Part shown: in pieces, positions 1 to 8,511 of the stretch
How the letters are laid out: each line of letters begins with the position of its first letter
Numbering within the stretch: position 1 is the first letter of the stretch
Assembly: GCF_001187725.1 (NCBI RefSeq)
Contig: NZ_LGIQ01000001.1
Span: forward strand, 1 to 64,000
DNA length: 64,000 nt
Direction: 5' to 3'
From: Brevibacillus reuszeri
GTDB lineage: Bacteria; Bacillota; Bacilli; Brevibacillales; Brevibacillaceae
Translations under genes and position numbers: made by a program
Notes under the pieces: generated by a model
Seen by the model: the letters and a program-made list of their open reading frames with translations, nothing else
Database searches by the model: none
Told to the model about the DNA's origin: nothing

Positions 1-29
1 ATACTAATCGGTCGAGGACTTATCCACAC
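1..29 (+). rRNA. 3' end of 23S ribosomal RNA
   Basis: The first bases read ACTAATCGGTCGAGGACTTA, the conserved 3' end of bacillar 23S rRNA; the gene enters from the left edge. The exact 3' end is placed by analogy. The following bases (about 48-64, ATCCAGTTTTGAATGAATGA) look like the usual bacillar sequence downstream of 23S, but no 5S gene follows before the terminator. Confidence 0.85.
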
Positions 30-65
30 TCTTAGCAATCATGCAGATCCAGTTTTGAATGAATG

Positions 66-97
66 AAAAGCCATCCCTTCAAGGAATGGCTTTTTTG
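66..97 (+). terminator. Terminator of the rRNA operon
   Basis: A stem AAGCCATCCC / GGAATGGCTT with a short loop and one mismatch is followed by six T. It lies about 37 bases after the 23S end and closes the rRNA operon. Bases 98-223 hold no gene. Confidence 0.85.
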
Positions 98-223
98 CTG
101 CTGAAAAACACAATTTCCGCATTCACTATAGCCCGATAATAAAATATTAGACTGGCTTTCAGCTATTCAACTAACAGGCAGTTTAGCGTAAAAAAGGCCC
201 TTCAATCATTATAAGAAATAAGC

Positions 224-640
224 TTAGTCCTTATCTTCAATGACAGCAATTCCATCTATTTCAAGAAGGCAAGATGGACGCGAAAATTCCGAAACAAATA
301 AAACGGTGACCAAAGGTGGATTGTCTAATACACCAGCCACCTCTTGGAATGCTTTGTAACCAATTCGCGGGTCGCTCCCACTGACTAAATAGATATTGAG
401 TTTAACCAGATTGTCGAAACTTGCATTTTCAGAAGCTAAAATAGTTGCGATATTATGAAGCGCCTGCTTTGTCTGCAATTCTAAATCACCAGCCCCAATC
501 AGCTCACCTGATGAATTAGTAGCATTTTGTCCGCCTATATAAATTGTTTTTGCCTTTCCACTTACGGTAATCGCTTGACTAAATGCTTTTGATACAAATA
601 AACCCTCCGGATTTTTATGCTCCATTTTGAAAGTAGACAT
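224..640 (-). CDS. RidA family protein (YjgF/YER057c/UK114)
   Basis: This 138-residue protein belongs to the RidA/YjgF family of small trimeric proteins; archetypal members hydrolyse reactive enamine/imine intermediates from PLP enzymes. The C-terminal block with FSRPSCLLEIDGIAVIE resembles the family signature that carries the substrate-binding Arg and Glu. The start ATG has a strong AAGGAGG site eight bases upstream. It is the last of three minus-strand genes; the two upstream (an aldo-keto reductase and a MerR fragment) are broken, so the locus seems to be decaying around it. A -10-like TATAAT lies upstream next to a long perfect inverted repeat. It is a divergent subfamily member, so its substrate is unknown. 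Confidence 0.85.
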   Translation of the reverse strand: MSTFKMEHKNPEGLFVSKAFSQAITVSGKAKTIYIGGQNATNSSGELIGAGDLELQTKQALHNIATILASENASFDNLVKLNIYLVSGSDPRIGYKAFQEVAGVLDNPPLVTVLFVSEFSRPSCLLEIDGIAVIEDKD

Positions 641-682
641 TGGTTTTCCTCCTTAAAGATTCGTGTTCTATACTTTTATTAT

Positions 683-721
683 AAGAAACATCACTGACAG
701 ATGCTGTCAGTGATGTTTCTT
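683..721. repeat. Perfect 18-bp inverted repeat between aldo-keto reductase remnant and ridA-like gene
   Basis: AAGAAACATCACTGACAG at 683-700 and its exact reverse complement at 704-721 are separated by three bases. On the minus strand the repeat follows the aldo-keto reductase stop and precedes TTATAATAAAAG, so it may be a terminator for the upstream gene, an operator at the ridA-like promoter (-10 TATAAT overlaps its edge), or both. The T-run is poor for an intrinsic terminator. Confidence 0.7.
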
Positions 722-755
722 AACGGGCAGTAGTACGAAGTTCGCCACAGAGAAC

Positions 756-1418
756 CTATTTAAAAATACGATCAATCTCGCTGATTTCTTCTTCTGTCAG
801 TTGGACATCTAATGTTTTTAAATTATCCAGCACTTGCTCTGCTCTTTGTGCACCGGGGATGACAACATCCATTGAAGTTATTGTATTTACCGGCAAGCAA
901 GCCTGATGCTAGTGGAAAGTATGGAATAAACGAGATATTATTCTCTGTGGTATATGGAAAGAATTCTTGTTCCGCTTCACGCTGCAGCAAATTGTAGTTT
1001 CCCTGTAATACATCGACATAACCATCCCTATTTGCTTCTTTCAATTGTTCAAGTGAGAAGTTAGAAACGCCAATTGCTCTAATTTTACCTTCGTCCTTTA
1101 GCTGTTTTAAGACTCCAACCGCCTCATCTTTTGGTGTATCCTGATCTGGGGCATGAATATAAAATAAATCTATGTAATCTGTTTGTAGCCTTTTCAAACT
1201 ATCTTCAACGGCTTGTTTTAAATAAGCAGGCGAATTATCCATGGTAACATCATTGCCGACAAGTGTAAGGCCACCTTTTGTTGCAAGGATGAGTTCATGC
1301 CGATTTCCCACTTCTTCATTTAAATTAGATAAATATTGTGCCCACCTACAGCGCTTGTTCCCAGTCCGATTGGATTGACAACTAAATCTGTTTTACCAAT
1401 TCGTGTTTGTTTCGTCAT
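756..1418 (-). pseudogene. Decayed aldo/keto reductase
   Basis: Three pieces of one aldo/keto reductase remain. The N-terminus starts at ATG 1418 ([20 protein letters not shown], then [11 protein letters not shown]). The central part (about 1311-870) has the AKR features [19 protein letters not shown] and [16 protein letters not shown]. The C-terminus (about 830-756) reads [20 protein letters not shown] in another frame. The section that normally carries the catalytic Asp-Tyr dyad between the first two pieces is missing, about 40 codons, and the frame changes. A second deletion with frame change removes the part between GKYNN and the C-terminal NADP-binding block. No active enzyme can be made. 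Confidence 0.9.
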
Positions 1419-1480
1419 TCTCTTCAACTCCCTCTCATTATTAAGCTTAGCGTATGTTTTCCGCGTTTATCTTAACTGGC

Positions 1481-1552
1481 TTACTCCATGCTATTCATAG
1501 TAAACAAAGTAACGAAGCTCGCAATTTCTTCAACTTTCCACTCCCGTTTCAT
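1481..1552 (-). pseudogene. Fragment of a MerR-family regulator
   Basis: A short reading frame starts at ATG 1552 behind AAAGGGG and encodes MKREWKVEEIA, the beginning of a MerR-type winged helix, then stops at 1481. In a neighbouring frame the DNA reads ELRYFVYYE-stop-HGVSQLR, which resembles the LRYYDEIGL recognition region of MerR proteins. A middle segment and the C-terminal domain have been lost. A MerR-type promoter lies directly upstream. The assignment rests on short motifs. Confidence 0.45.
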
Positions 1553-1595
1553 GATCATCCCCTTTTTTTCGTGCGAGGTTTTTACCGGTATCTTC

Positions 1596-1626
1596 ATCAT
1601 AATTCATTATGTTACGTAAGTTTCAA
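1596..1626 (-). promoter_or_regulatory. MerR-type promoter with 19-bp spacer
   Basis: On the minus strand TTGAAA (1626-1621) and TATGAT (1601-1596) are separated by 19 bases, the long spacer typical of promoters that MerR regulators untwist. The spacer holds the palindrome TTACGTAA (1612-1619), as in many MerR-family operators. It drives the MerR fragment and aldo-keto reductase remnant. Confidence 0.65.
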
Positions 1627-1844
1627 GTGCAAAATGGATTTTTTTGGATATCCTTAGCTCATGAGCGGTGAGCCTTATCATCAATAGCGGTAAGGCGAAA
1701 AGTGGAGGTTGTAGTTAATCGAGGGCAGCCTTTCGCTCACCGGTCATTTTTAGCATATCGTAATAGAGTCGTTCGATGACTCAATCGAAGTTGCCTCAAA
1801 AGGATAGACTAGCTCGTAGCCAGCCTAAGATGATCCTCAGGCTG

Positions 1845-1897
1845 TTGACTTCACAAACCTCTGGTGATATATTGTGCATACACGATATACACAATAT
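1845..1897 (+). promoter_or_regulatory. Promoter and palindromic operator of the ABC exporter operon
   Basis: TTGACT (1845-1850) and an extended -10 TGATATATT (TATATT 1868-1873) are 17 bases apart. An inverted repeat ATATTGTG (1869-1876) / CACAATAT (1890-1897) overlaps the -10 and start site. This is where a repressor would block RNA polymerase; the YtrA-type GntR protein at the end of the operon is the obvious candidate. The stretch 1627-1844 holds no gene. Confidence 0.75.
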
Positions 1898-1913
1898 AAA
1901 CGGGAGGTACGGT

Positions 1914-2768
1914 ATGCTGGCGTTGGACATTCGCAATTTAAATAAAAAATATCCAAGCTTTCAGTTGAGTGATGTGTCGTTCCAGCTGGAAAAGGGTTAT
2001 ATCATGGGCTTCATCGGCGCCAACGGCGCAGGCAAGACAACCACCATCAAGTCGATCTTGAACATGCTTCATTTGGACGGCGGCGAAGTACACATTCTTG
2101 GCAAGAACATGGCTGAGCATGAACTTGAATTGAAGCAGGAGATCGGAATCGCATTCGCTGGCTTCGATTTCTATAAGCAAAGCAGAATGAAGATGTTGAC
2201 CGACGTCATCAAGAAGTTCTATAAGAACTGGGACAATGAGACCTACTACAGCTATTTGAAAAGATTCAAATTGGATGAGAATAAGAAAATCGCTGAACTG
2301 TCGACGGGAATGAAAGTAAAGTATAGCCTAGCCCTTGCTTTGTCCCATGACGCGAAGCTGCTCATTCTCGACGAGCCGACAAGCGGACTCGACCCGATTG
2401 CAAGGGACGATCTGCTCGATATTTTCCAAGAGCTCGTCGTAGACGGAGAGATCAGTATTCTTTTCTCCACTCATATCACCTCTGACTTGGAGAAGTGCGC
2501 GGACTTCATTACCTTCATCGAGAACGGGCGAATCATTCACAGCTTGGAGAAGGAAGAATTTAAAGAGTCCTATCGACTGCTGAACGGTAGCGAAAGCCAG
2601 CTGAGCCAAGTGAAGGACCGGATGATTTCCTACAAAACCAATTCGTTTGGCTTTACAGGATTGATCCGAGCCCAAGACTTCGATTCCTCTTCCGGCATCA
2701 AAGCAACCACGCCGAGCCTTGAGGAGATTATGATTTACGTCGCAAAGAAGGAGGATGCGTATGTATAA
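1914..2768 (+). CDS. ABC transporter ATP-binding protein (ABC-2 exporter type)
   Basis: This 284-residue ATPase energises the membrane protein encoded next. It shows Walker A GANGAGKTT near residue 38, signature LSTGMKVK, Walker B LLILDEPTSGLD and the switch His in FSTHI. The start at ATG 1914 follows GGGAGG and the operator; the frame is open further upstream but that would run through the promoter. It is the first gene of a three-gene operon (ATPase, permease, GntR/YtrA-type regulator), an arrangement common in Firmicutes for cell-envelope stress or antibiotic-peptide exporters. The exported substrate cannot be told from sequence. Confidence 0.93.
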   Translation: MLALDIRNLNKKYPSFQLSDVSFQLEKGYIMGFIGANGAGKTTTIKSILNMLHLDGGEVHILGKNMAEHELELKQEIGIAFAGFDFYKQSRMKMLTDVIKKFYKNWDNETYYSYLKRFKLDENKKIAELSTGMKVKYSLALALSHDAKLLILDEPTSGLDPIARDDLLDIFQELVVDGEISILFSTHITSDLEKCADFITFIENGRIIHSLEKEEFKESYRLLNGSESQLSQVKDRMISYKTNSFGFTGLIRAQDFDSSSGIKATTPSLEEIMIYVAKKEDAYV

Positions 2769-3417
2769 CTTATTGATGAAGGATCTGAAGGTAGGCATAA
2801 ATCGTATAAATTTTGTACTACCTTTTCTGCTTGGCGCTTTAATGCTCATTCCGGGTTGGATCTATTTTATTGTTGTTATGTACTTCTTTTGGGTAACGGC
2901 ACCGAATATGTTCGTCCAATTTAGAGTTCAGAACGATTTGTTGTTTACGACGCTGATGCCTGTAGCCAAGAAAGACATGGTGAAGGCAAGGATGTCCGTC
3001 TTTCTCATCTTGGAAGTACTGTATATTGTAATTGCTATGATCTATAGTTTGTTCACGATTCGGCTATTCCCCAATGTTGACTACTTATTCTTCGCGCCGC
3101 ACTTGGGTTTCTGGGGACTATGCTTTGCCATGTTTGCGATCTATAACCTCCTCTTGTTCCCTATGTTTTACAAGACAGCGTATAAATACGGCCCGGCGCA
3201 GTTCGCCGCCATTACAGCTGCTATGATTTTTGCAGGTGTAGCCCAATGGCTCGGGATTCAAAGTCCCTATGTGTTTGATCTCTTCAACGGCTCCGGTGCT
3301 AACAATGCAGCGCTTCAAACATCTATCCTGGGCTTGGGAATCGTAATCTTTATTGCATTCACATGGATTGCTTATCGAATTTCGGTCAAACGATTCCTGC
3401 AAGTGGAGATCCAATGA
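2761..3417 (+). CDS. ABC-2 type permease
   Basis: A 218-residue integral membrane protein with about six hydrophobic segments, beginning MYNLLMKDLKVGINR, typical of ABC-2 membrane subunits that pair with the preceding ATPase. It overlaps the end of the ATPase gene. The start at 2761 is chosen over the ATG at 2755 because AAGGAGG at 2748-2754 gives proper spacing only to 2761. The stop overlaps the next start in ATGA. The middle carries LLFTTLMPVAKKDMVKAR, a cytosolic loop seen in this family. Confidence 0.88.
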   Translation: MYNLLMKDLKVGINRINFVLPFLLGALMLIPGWIYFIVVMYFFWVTAPNMFVQFRVQNDLLFTTLMPVAKKDMVKARMSVFLILEVLYIVIAMIYSLFTIRLFPNVDYLFFAPHLGFWGLCFAMFAIYNLLLFPMFYKTAYKYGPAQFAAITAAMIFAGVAQWLGIQSPYVFDLFNGSGANNAALQTSILGLGIVIFIAFTWIAYRISVKRFLQVEIQ

Positions 3418-3785
3418 ACATCGCGATATCGAACAATTCGGAAAAACCAATTTATCAGCAGCTGTTCGAACAGATCAGCGCTCAAATTCTGAAAGGCGAA
3501 TTAGAGGGCGGCTACATTCTCCCGCCTATTCGCCAAGCGGCCCAGGAGCTGCGCATTAGCGTTATCACCGTCAAAAAAGCTTGGGAAGAACTGGAGCGAT
3601 GTGGTTTGATCAATACGGTAACGGGCAAAGGGTGTTTCGTGGCTAACTTCTCCCACGAAGAGATGCTGCGCTTGCGCGACGAGATGGTCTTGAAGCAAAT
3701 GGCAACCGACACAGAGTACTACAAATCCTTTGGTCTCACCATAGATGAAGCAATTGAACTGTTGAAGAAGGTTTATCCATCTTAA
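3414..3785 (+). CDS. GntR family regulator, YtrA subfamily
   Basis: A 123-residue winged-helix regulator. The N-terminal helix-turn-helix contains IYQQLFEQISAQILKGEL, LPPIRQAAQELRISVITVKKAWEELE and the wing VTGKGCFVA; there is no large effector domain, as in YtrA-type members. It overlaps the permease gene by four bases (ATGA), so it is translationally coupled. By family precedent it represses its own operon, released by envelope stress; the palindrome at 1869-1897 is the likely operator. Confidence 0.9.
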   Translation: MNIAISNNSEKPIYQQLFEQISAQILKGELEGGYILPPIRQAAQELRISVITVKKAWEELERCGLINTVTGKGCFVANFSHEEMLRLRDEMVLKQMATDTEYYKSFGLTIDEAIELLKKVYPS

Positions 3786-4104
3786 GTCGGTTGTTATCGC
3801 TGTGGGAGGTCTTTTCCTTGGACGTGCTTGGTATGACCGACAGCTGACATCGACGAGGGGGAGAGATACTCGAAATTAAGTTGCGCTTCCTCTCGCAATA
3901 TCAAATGCAAAACTGAAAACAGAGCAAGATACGAGAGTCACAAGAAGCAACATATCACTTTATGACAGTTATGGACGGGAACTTATGAATGAAAGCATGT
4001 GGAGGCGCAAATAATTGGAATAAAGGAACTACGAAGTAGCCGCTATGACGGAGTATGCTCCCTGAAAGCGGAGGTGAAGTCATTAATTGGAGGAGAACAT
4101 GGTC
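3786..4104 (+). other. Intergenic stretch without a recognisable gene
   Basis: About 320 bases between the GntR gene and the hydrolase. I see no open frame of note, no clear terminator and no convincing sigma-A promoter. Confidence 0.5.
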
Positions 4105-4995
4105 ATGAACATCCTGAAAGTCAACGGCGTTGATTTGGCCTATGACAGTTTCGGTAACGAAAATGACGAGGCTATTATCCTGATCGCCGGGCTTGGAACC
4201 CAGATGATCAGATGGACGGTTCCGTTTTGCCGGATATTAGCAGAGCGGGGATTTCGCGTGATCCGCTTTGACAATCGCGACGTAGGCTGCTCGACACACT
4301 TTAGCCAGTATCGGGCGCTGGATTTTGACGCACTGGCGACTGCGCTCATGTCAGGACAGCGACCGGACATCCCTTATACTCTCGATGACATGGGAGGCGA
4401 CGCTATCGGACTACTCGACGCCCTTTCAATTGACCAGGCACATTTCGTTGGCAGGTCGATGGGCGGAATGATCGCCCAGATTGCAGCCAGTGAGTACCCT
4501 GAACGGGTTTTATCACTCACCTCCATTATGTCTAGTTCCGGTAATCCCACCCTTCCGCAAGCTTCACCGGATGTCATGGCGATGATGACGAAACCTGCGC
4601 CGAACCCCTTTGAGGATGAAGCAGGGTTTTTGGCGCACAGCCTCTCTTTTGCCAAACGCATCGCCGGCACCGGCTATCCATTTGAAGAAGACGCTTATCG
4701 GGCGCTCATTTTGGAGGAAGTCCAGCGAGCCTACGACCCAGGCAGTGTCGGACGACAAATTGCTGCGATCGCTGTCTCCGGTGACCGTCGTCCGCGGCTG
4801 GCGACCATAAAAGTACCAGCACTTGTCATTCATGGGATGGACGATCCCCTTTTCGTCCCGGCGTGTGGCGAGGACACAGCATCTGCCATCCCGGGCGCCG
4901 AGCTCATGTTGATTGACGGCATGGGACACGATCTGCCGCACCAATTGTACAAAGTAATCGCTGATGGCATAGAGCGAACAGCACGTCGCAATTGA
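4105..4995 (+). CDS. Alpha/beta hydrolase, RdmC/esterase-like
   Basis: A 296-residue single-domain alpha/beta hydrolase. Nucleophile elbow GRSMGG (Ser about 118), acid in HGMDDPLF, and catalytic His in GMGHDLP are all present; the oxyanion loop is AGLGTQ. It resembles esterases annotated as aclacinomycin methylesterase RdmC, but the substrate is not predictable. GGAGGAG (4089-4095) is nine bases from ATG 4105; the ATG at 4099 is too close. It appears monocistronic, closed by the terminator near 5144. Confidence 0.88.
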   Translation: MNILKVNGVDLAYDSFGNENDEAIILIAGLGTQMIRWTVPFCRILAERGFRVIRFDNRDVGCSTHFSQYRALDFDALATALMSGQRPDIPYTLDDMGGDAIGLLDALSIDQAHFVGRSMGGMIAQIAASEYPERVLSLTSIMSSSGNPTLPQASPDVMAMMTKPAPNPFEDEAGFLAHSLSFAKRIAGTGYPFEEDAYRALILEEVQRAYDPGSVGRQIAAIAVSGDRRPRLATIKVPALVIHGMDDPLFVPACGEDTASAIPGAELMLIDGMGHDLPHQLYKVIADGIERTARRN

Positions 4996-5143
4996 CACGG
5001 CTTCCTGAATAGCATCCAGCCGGAGTCTCGCGGTGCCCCAATGGGGTTGAGTAGGCCCAGGGGCAAGCAGCGTCAGTCTAGGACCTTATTTTGATTGAAC
5101 AAGAAACTGTCTTGTAATAAAAAACTGTGGAATTTCTAGAACA

Positions 5144-5183
5144 GTCCCGATGATGCTTTGTTAGGTCATCGGGACATTTTTAT
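5144..5183 (+). terminator. Intrinsic terminator after the hydrolase
   Basis: A perfect 10-bp stem GTCCCGATGA / TCATCGGGAC with a 12-base loop is followed by ATTTTTATTTT. The rest of 4996-5503 has no gene I can support. Confidence 0.88.
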
Positions 5184-5503
5184 TTTGAAGAGATTGGAGC
5201 CAATGTTAGGGGAGCGAAAGAAAAACCAGATCAACGTAAATGCCGCATGGCTTTCGTTCGAAAGAGGTGGCAAGCAAGTACGGTCTTGAGGAGATGGTAG
5301 ATGTAACCAAATTTTGTTATTTGATACGACGGAAAGACTGGCGGAGTTACAGGAAGACAGATAGTCGGGGACGCTAGAAAATGCTATGCTGGAAAAAAGG
5401 ATGGGCGATAGGAGTCACTCGTCACCCAATGAACATAGATGTCCGTTCGGGAGGGAAATGATGAAGAGGCTTCCGCCTTATTATAAACGGAGGGAGAGCT
5501 TGC

Positions 5504-6343
5504 ATGATGCTTACGTGGGATAGCGAAATATGGGGAAAGCTGACAGGACCGTACAGTTCCGCAGACAATGTGCCTGTGCTATTGCAGCAATTAATGCAGC
5601 AATATAGCCAGGAAGTTTTTGACGACCTCTTTCAGGAGCATTTGTTCCATCAAAATACGATATATACGGCTACATATGCCGCAATGCCTTTTTTGGCACA
5701 AATCGCGTGTTCTACATCTGATGCTGAAGTGCGCAAAGAGCTGTTTATAAATGGCGGTATAATCGAGGCAAGTCGTAACGAGTGCGATGAGGACCCATTT
5801 CCAGAATCTTGGGCTGAGCTGGCTGAAGAGGCAGGCAGCTCTGTCTGTACTGAATTGTATCGTGAATATTTAGAGGCGATTGGGAAGCTCAAGACGCTTA
5901 CAAAGGAAGTATTCTCCTATGCAGCTGATCCTTCCATCGATGACACGGAGAAACGTTATATTCTTGTGGCGGATGCTGCTTATCGAGGTTCGCATAGTGT
6001 TGCCAATATGTTGATGACATTTATGGCAGGCGATGAGTATGTGGTCGTGTGTCCGGCCTGCGCAGAAGATGTATTCATCTGGCCTGATGAAGATAATCCT
6101 GCAGAAATCCTTCAAGCCTATGAACACGATCCCGTCTTTCACACTGGCCAGGAAGCCCATGTTATCGCTCCAGTCACGTCATTTGCAGATGAAGAAATAC
6201 GAGCATTAGCGGAGCGGGCGGAAGCGATCGGGGAGCAAAGATTGGTCAGGCATCTGTATTATTTAGCGGGGGAAACAGAATGTCCATCCTGCCGCGAGAA
6301 AATTTCCGTTTGGCCGTCTTTGCTTGGCACCTTTACAATGTAG
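5504..6343 (+). CDS. Uncharacterised protein with two CPxC zinc knuckles
   Basis: A 279-residue soluble protein I do not recognise. It starts MMLTWDSEIWGKLTGPYSSADNV behind GGAGGGA. The first two thirds are helical and acidic (possibly HEAT-like), ending at a CPACAED motif near residue 185; a second CPSCREK motif lies close to the C-terminus. The two Cys pairs, about 75 residues apart, could form one zinc site. It stands alone between two intergenic stretches. Its build recalls single-gene immunity-like proteins of bacilli, but there is no toxin gene beside it and I assign no function. Confidence 0.75.
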   Translation: MMLTWDSEIWGKLTGPYSSADNVPVLLQQLMQQYSQEVFDDLFQEHLFHQNTIYTATYAAMPFLAQIACSTSDAEVRKELFINGGIIEASRNECDEDPFPESWAELAEEAGSSVCTELYREYLEAIGKLKTLTKEVFSYAADPSIDDTEKRYILVADAAYRGSHSVANMLMTFMAGDEYVVVCPACAEDVFIWPDEDNPAEILQAYEHDPVFHTGQEAHVIAPVTSFADEEIRALAERAEAIGEQRLVRHLYYLAGETECPSCREKISVWPSLLGTFTM

Positions 6344-6588
6344 AGCGCAAGTTAAGGAATCGTTTTGATGATTCTCAGGACGATGGCTCTACGTTTAAGG
6401 GAATTTGAGCAGGATGCCGGGCGTTTAGTGGGGAGTCTTGTGTTTCACGTGTTGACCTCCTTCGGCACTTCGCCCGCCACCCTGAACTAGCTGATTCTGC
6501 TCATTGGACGGGGGGATTGATTCCCCCATTTTGCATGAAAAGCTGTTTGTTCGAGTAAGTCCGTGCCCCAACGAGTGAAGTAAGATAA

Positions 6589-7839
6589 TCAAGCGAGCTT
6601 GGCACGATAGTCATCTATGATCCGATGCTCCATTTTTTCCTGCACGTGGTCGGTCATTTCCTGGCATACCTTGTTGTATTCCCCATCTGATATCTGATAA
6701 GCAGGAGGGGCATCTTTTAGCAGCAGCATGGCAATTCGCATATGAGTCGCAGGGTGTGTCGTGTCCATGCTTTGTTGACTTCTTTCCAGAATGCGCAGTA
6801 TGCGCATTTTTTCTTTTTCAGGCAGCTTTGAAAAAGTCTCATGCAAGTGCTGACCCAGTGTCATATTTTGCTTCTGCAGGGAATGTCTCGCGATCAGTGG
6901 CTCCACCACATCATTCATGTGAGTGATCTGTAGCAGGGAAATAAGATTCCGACTGCCCGCAAGCTGAGCCGCCATACGATCCGCCTCATATTCAGCACGC
7001 TGACTTTGATTCCAATAAAGATGAATGAGAACAGCCAGCAAACGATAGGGAAACCAAAACAGGAGTCGCATGATCCATCTGCTGAACGTGGCGATGAACG
7101 AAAAATGGTACTCATCATCCTCGTCACGGATTGGGTCAAGAAAATGGCACCAATTCAGAAGAATACGCTGTGCATGCGATACCAGAGCGCTCCGCCTAAT
7201 GTCATTATTTCGACAGTGAGCCAGCTCGTGAGCAAGCAGTGCGGTCAACTCTCCCGGTGTGCACGCAAACAGTAAGGGATATCCAATGACAACAATCCTC
7301 CCTCTACGCCATCCATATTCAGAGGTGTACGCCTCATAGTAAGGAGAGAGTGCGAACTGTATTCCTTTTTCGACCCCCATCTTTTCCGCCACGGTTTCAA
7401 ATATCTTCATAGTGGTTGGGTGCTCATCAGCATTCAAAAGAATGGCCTTTTTCGGAAACAGATGAGGTCGAGGCCGCGACAACCATGCAAGCAGGAGGAT
7501 TAGCAGACAGCTTATGAGGATAAAGGGGCTGTGATACCAGGTGACAAGTCCGAACAAGGAAAAAAGAAAGCCTGCCACCGAACATCCGATAACGACGAGT
7601 GAGTACGCAGATGCCACTCTCTCGCTCATCCCCTGTTTGGTTGCGAGCACGGGGCTATCCTGTAGCTGTTTGAACAAGGCTTGGCCGTAGGTATCACGCA
7701 TTTTCCTCTCAAGACGCTCCCAAGCTGTTCCTTGGCGTTCTTTCGATGGGACGGCTAAATTCCAGTTACAGTGTTCACACCAAAACGGATAACCTTCGTT
7801 TACCTCGATTTGTACTCCACAAGAAGGACAAGGCTTCAC
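6589..7839 (-). CDS. M48 family membrane zinc metalloprotease with N-terminal zinc ribbon
   Basis: A 416-residue protein. A zinc ribbon (CPSCG ... CEHC) lies in the first 30 residues, followed by a linker, two hydrophobic segments (about 77-122), and an M48 peptidase domain with HELAH near residue 204 and the downstream Glu in RAEYEADRMA near 282. A further hydrophobic stretch (LLFWFPYRLLAVLIHLYW) lies between. M48 enzymes of this kind (HtpX-like) degrade or process membrane proteins. The GTG at 7839 is preferred over the ATG at 7893 because GAGGGGG lies nine bases upstream and the zinc ribbon begins right there. It is monocistronic. The N-terminal ribbon is unusual for HtpX. Confidence 0.88.
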   Translation of the reverse strand: MKPCPSCGVQIEVNEGYPFWCEHCNWNLAVPSKERQGTAWERLERKMRDTYGQALFKQLQDSPVLATKQGMSERVASAYSLVVIGCSVAGFLFSLFGLVTWYHSPFILISCLLILLLAWLSRPRPHLFPKKAILLNADEHPTTMKIFETVAEKMGVEKGIQFALSPYYEAYTSEYGWRRGRIVVIGYPLLFACTPGELTALLAHELAHCRNNDIRRSALVSHAQRILLNWCHFLDPIRDEDDEYHFSFIATFSRWIMRLLFWFPYRLLAVLIHLYWNQSQRAEYEADRMAAQLAGSRNLISLLQITHMNDVVEPLIARHSLQKQNMTLGQHLHETFSKLPEKEKMRILRILERSQQSMDTTHPATHMRIAMLLLKDAPPAYQISDGEYNKVCQEMTDHVQEKMEHRIIDDYRAKLA

Positions 7840-8010
7840 TGAATTATTCCCCCTCTGCGCCTGTTTTGTACACAAGGCGCTGTTAGACAGCATTCTACCA
7901 CGAATAACTGTTCCCTGATAAGATCATTTGGAAAAAATTTGGATTTTTATTCCCTCAAAAACCGCGTCAACAAATCCCAGATTTGTGGGATGGTGCAGAT
8001 GCTGGTTTTA

Positions 8011-8033
8011 TATAATTGATAATGATTCTCATC
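8011..8033 (+). promoter_or_regulatory. Fur box overlapping a -10 element
   Basis: TATAAT (8011-8016) is followed at once by TGATAATGATTCTCATC (8017-8033), a good match to the bacillar Fur box GATAATGATAATCATTATC. This should make the downstream ATPase remnant and methyltransferase iron-repressed. Confidence 0.75.
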
Positions 8034-8036
8034 TAA

Positions 8037-8510
8037 ATGATAAAGCAGGGAGTTGGGAATAGGATGGGGGGTTCAATAGCCCGAGAAGCGCGTTCCATGC
8101 TAGAGGAGGCAGGGCTAGGTGATGCGCTTCATTGCTATCCGGAGCAGCTAAGCGGAGGCATGAGGCAGCGGGTTGCCCTGGTTCGTGCGTTTGCATTCCG
8201 CCCGGCGCTACTGCTGATGGATGAACCATTTCAGAGTCTGGATGCTGCCACAAGACGGAGTATGCACGATTTGCTGTTGAAGCTGTGGGGCAAGGACAGA
8301 CCAACCGTTTTGCTAGCCACCCATGACCAAGAGGAAGCCACGATGCTAGGTTCGAGAATCGTTCTGCTTGCCGGGACGCCTGCCCGAATCGAGTCCGATC
8401 TAAAGGCGAAAGCCCAATGCTTGCGGAACGAAACATACGGTATCCGGGCTGGCGCAATTACAACAATAGTTAGGTGGGCAAACCGTTCACCAGATGGAGG
8501 GCGACGATAA
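8037..8510 (+). pseudogene. C-terminal half of an ABC transporter ATPase (nitrate/sulfonate/taurine type)
   Basis: The frame carries the second half of an ATPase: signature LSGGMRQRVALVRAF, Walker B LLLMDEPFQSLD, and switch His in LLATHDQEEA, in the style of SsuB/TauB-type proteins. Walker A and the Q-loop half are missing; the sequence picks up at REARSMLEEAGLGDALHCYPE only about 40 bases after the Fur box. A deletion seems to have joined a Fur-regulated promoter to the tail of this gene. No permease or binding-protein gene is nearby. The stop lies one base before the methyltransferase start, so the remnant may now serve as a leader. Confidence 0.8.
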
Positions 8511-8511
8511 C

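Noticed and set aside
1454..1657. Open frame of 67 codons on the plus strand
   Set aside because: No ribosome site, and it lies opposite the MerR fragment and its promoter.
6510..6527. Short GGGGGATTGATTCCCCC-like hairpin
   Set aside because: Small stem without a T-run on either strand; cannot be assigned as a terminator.
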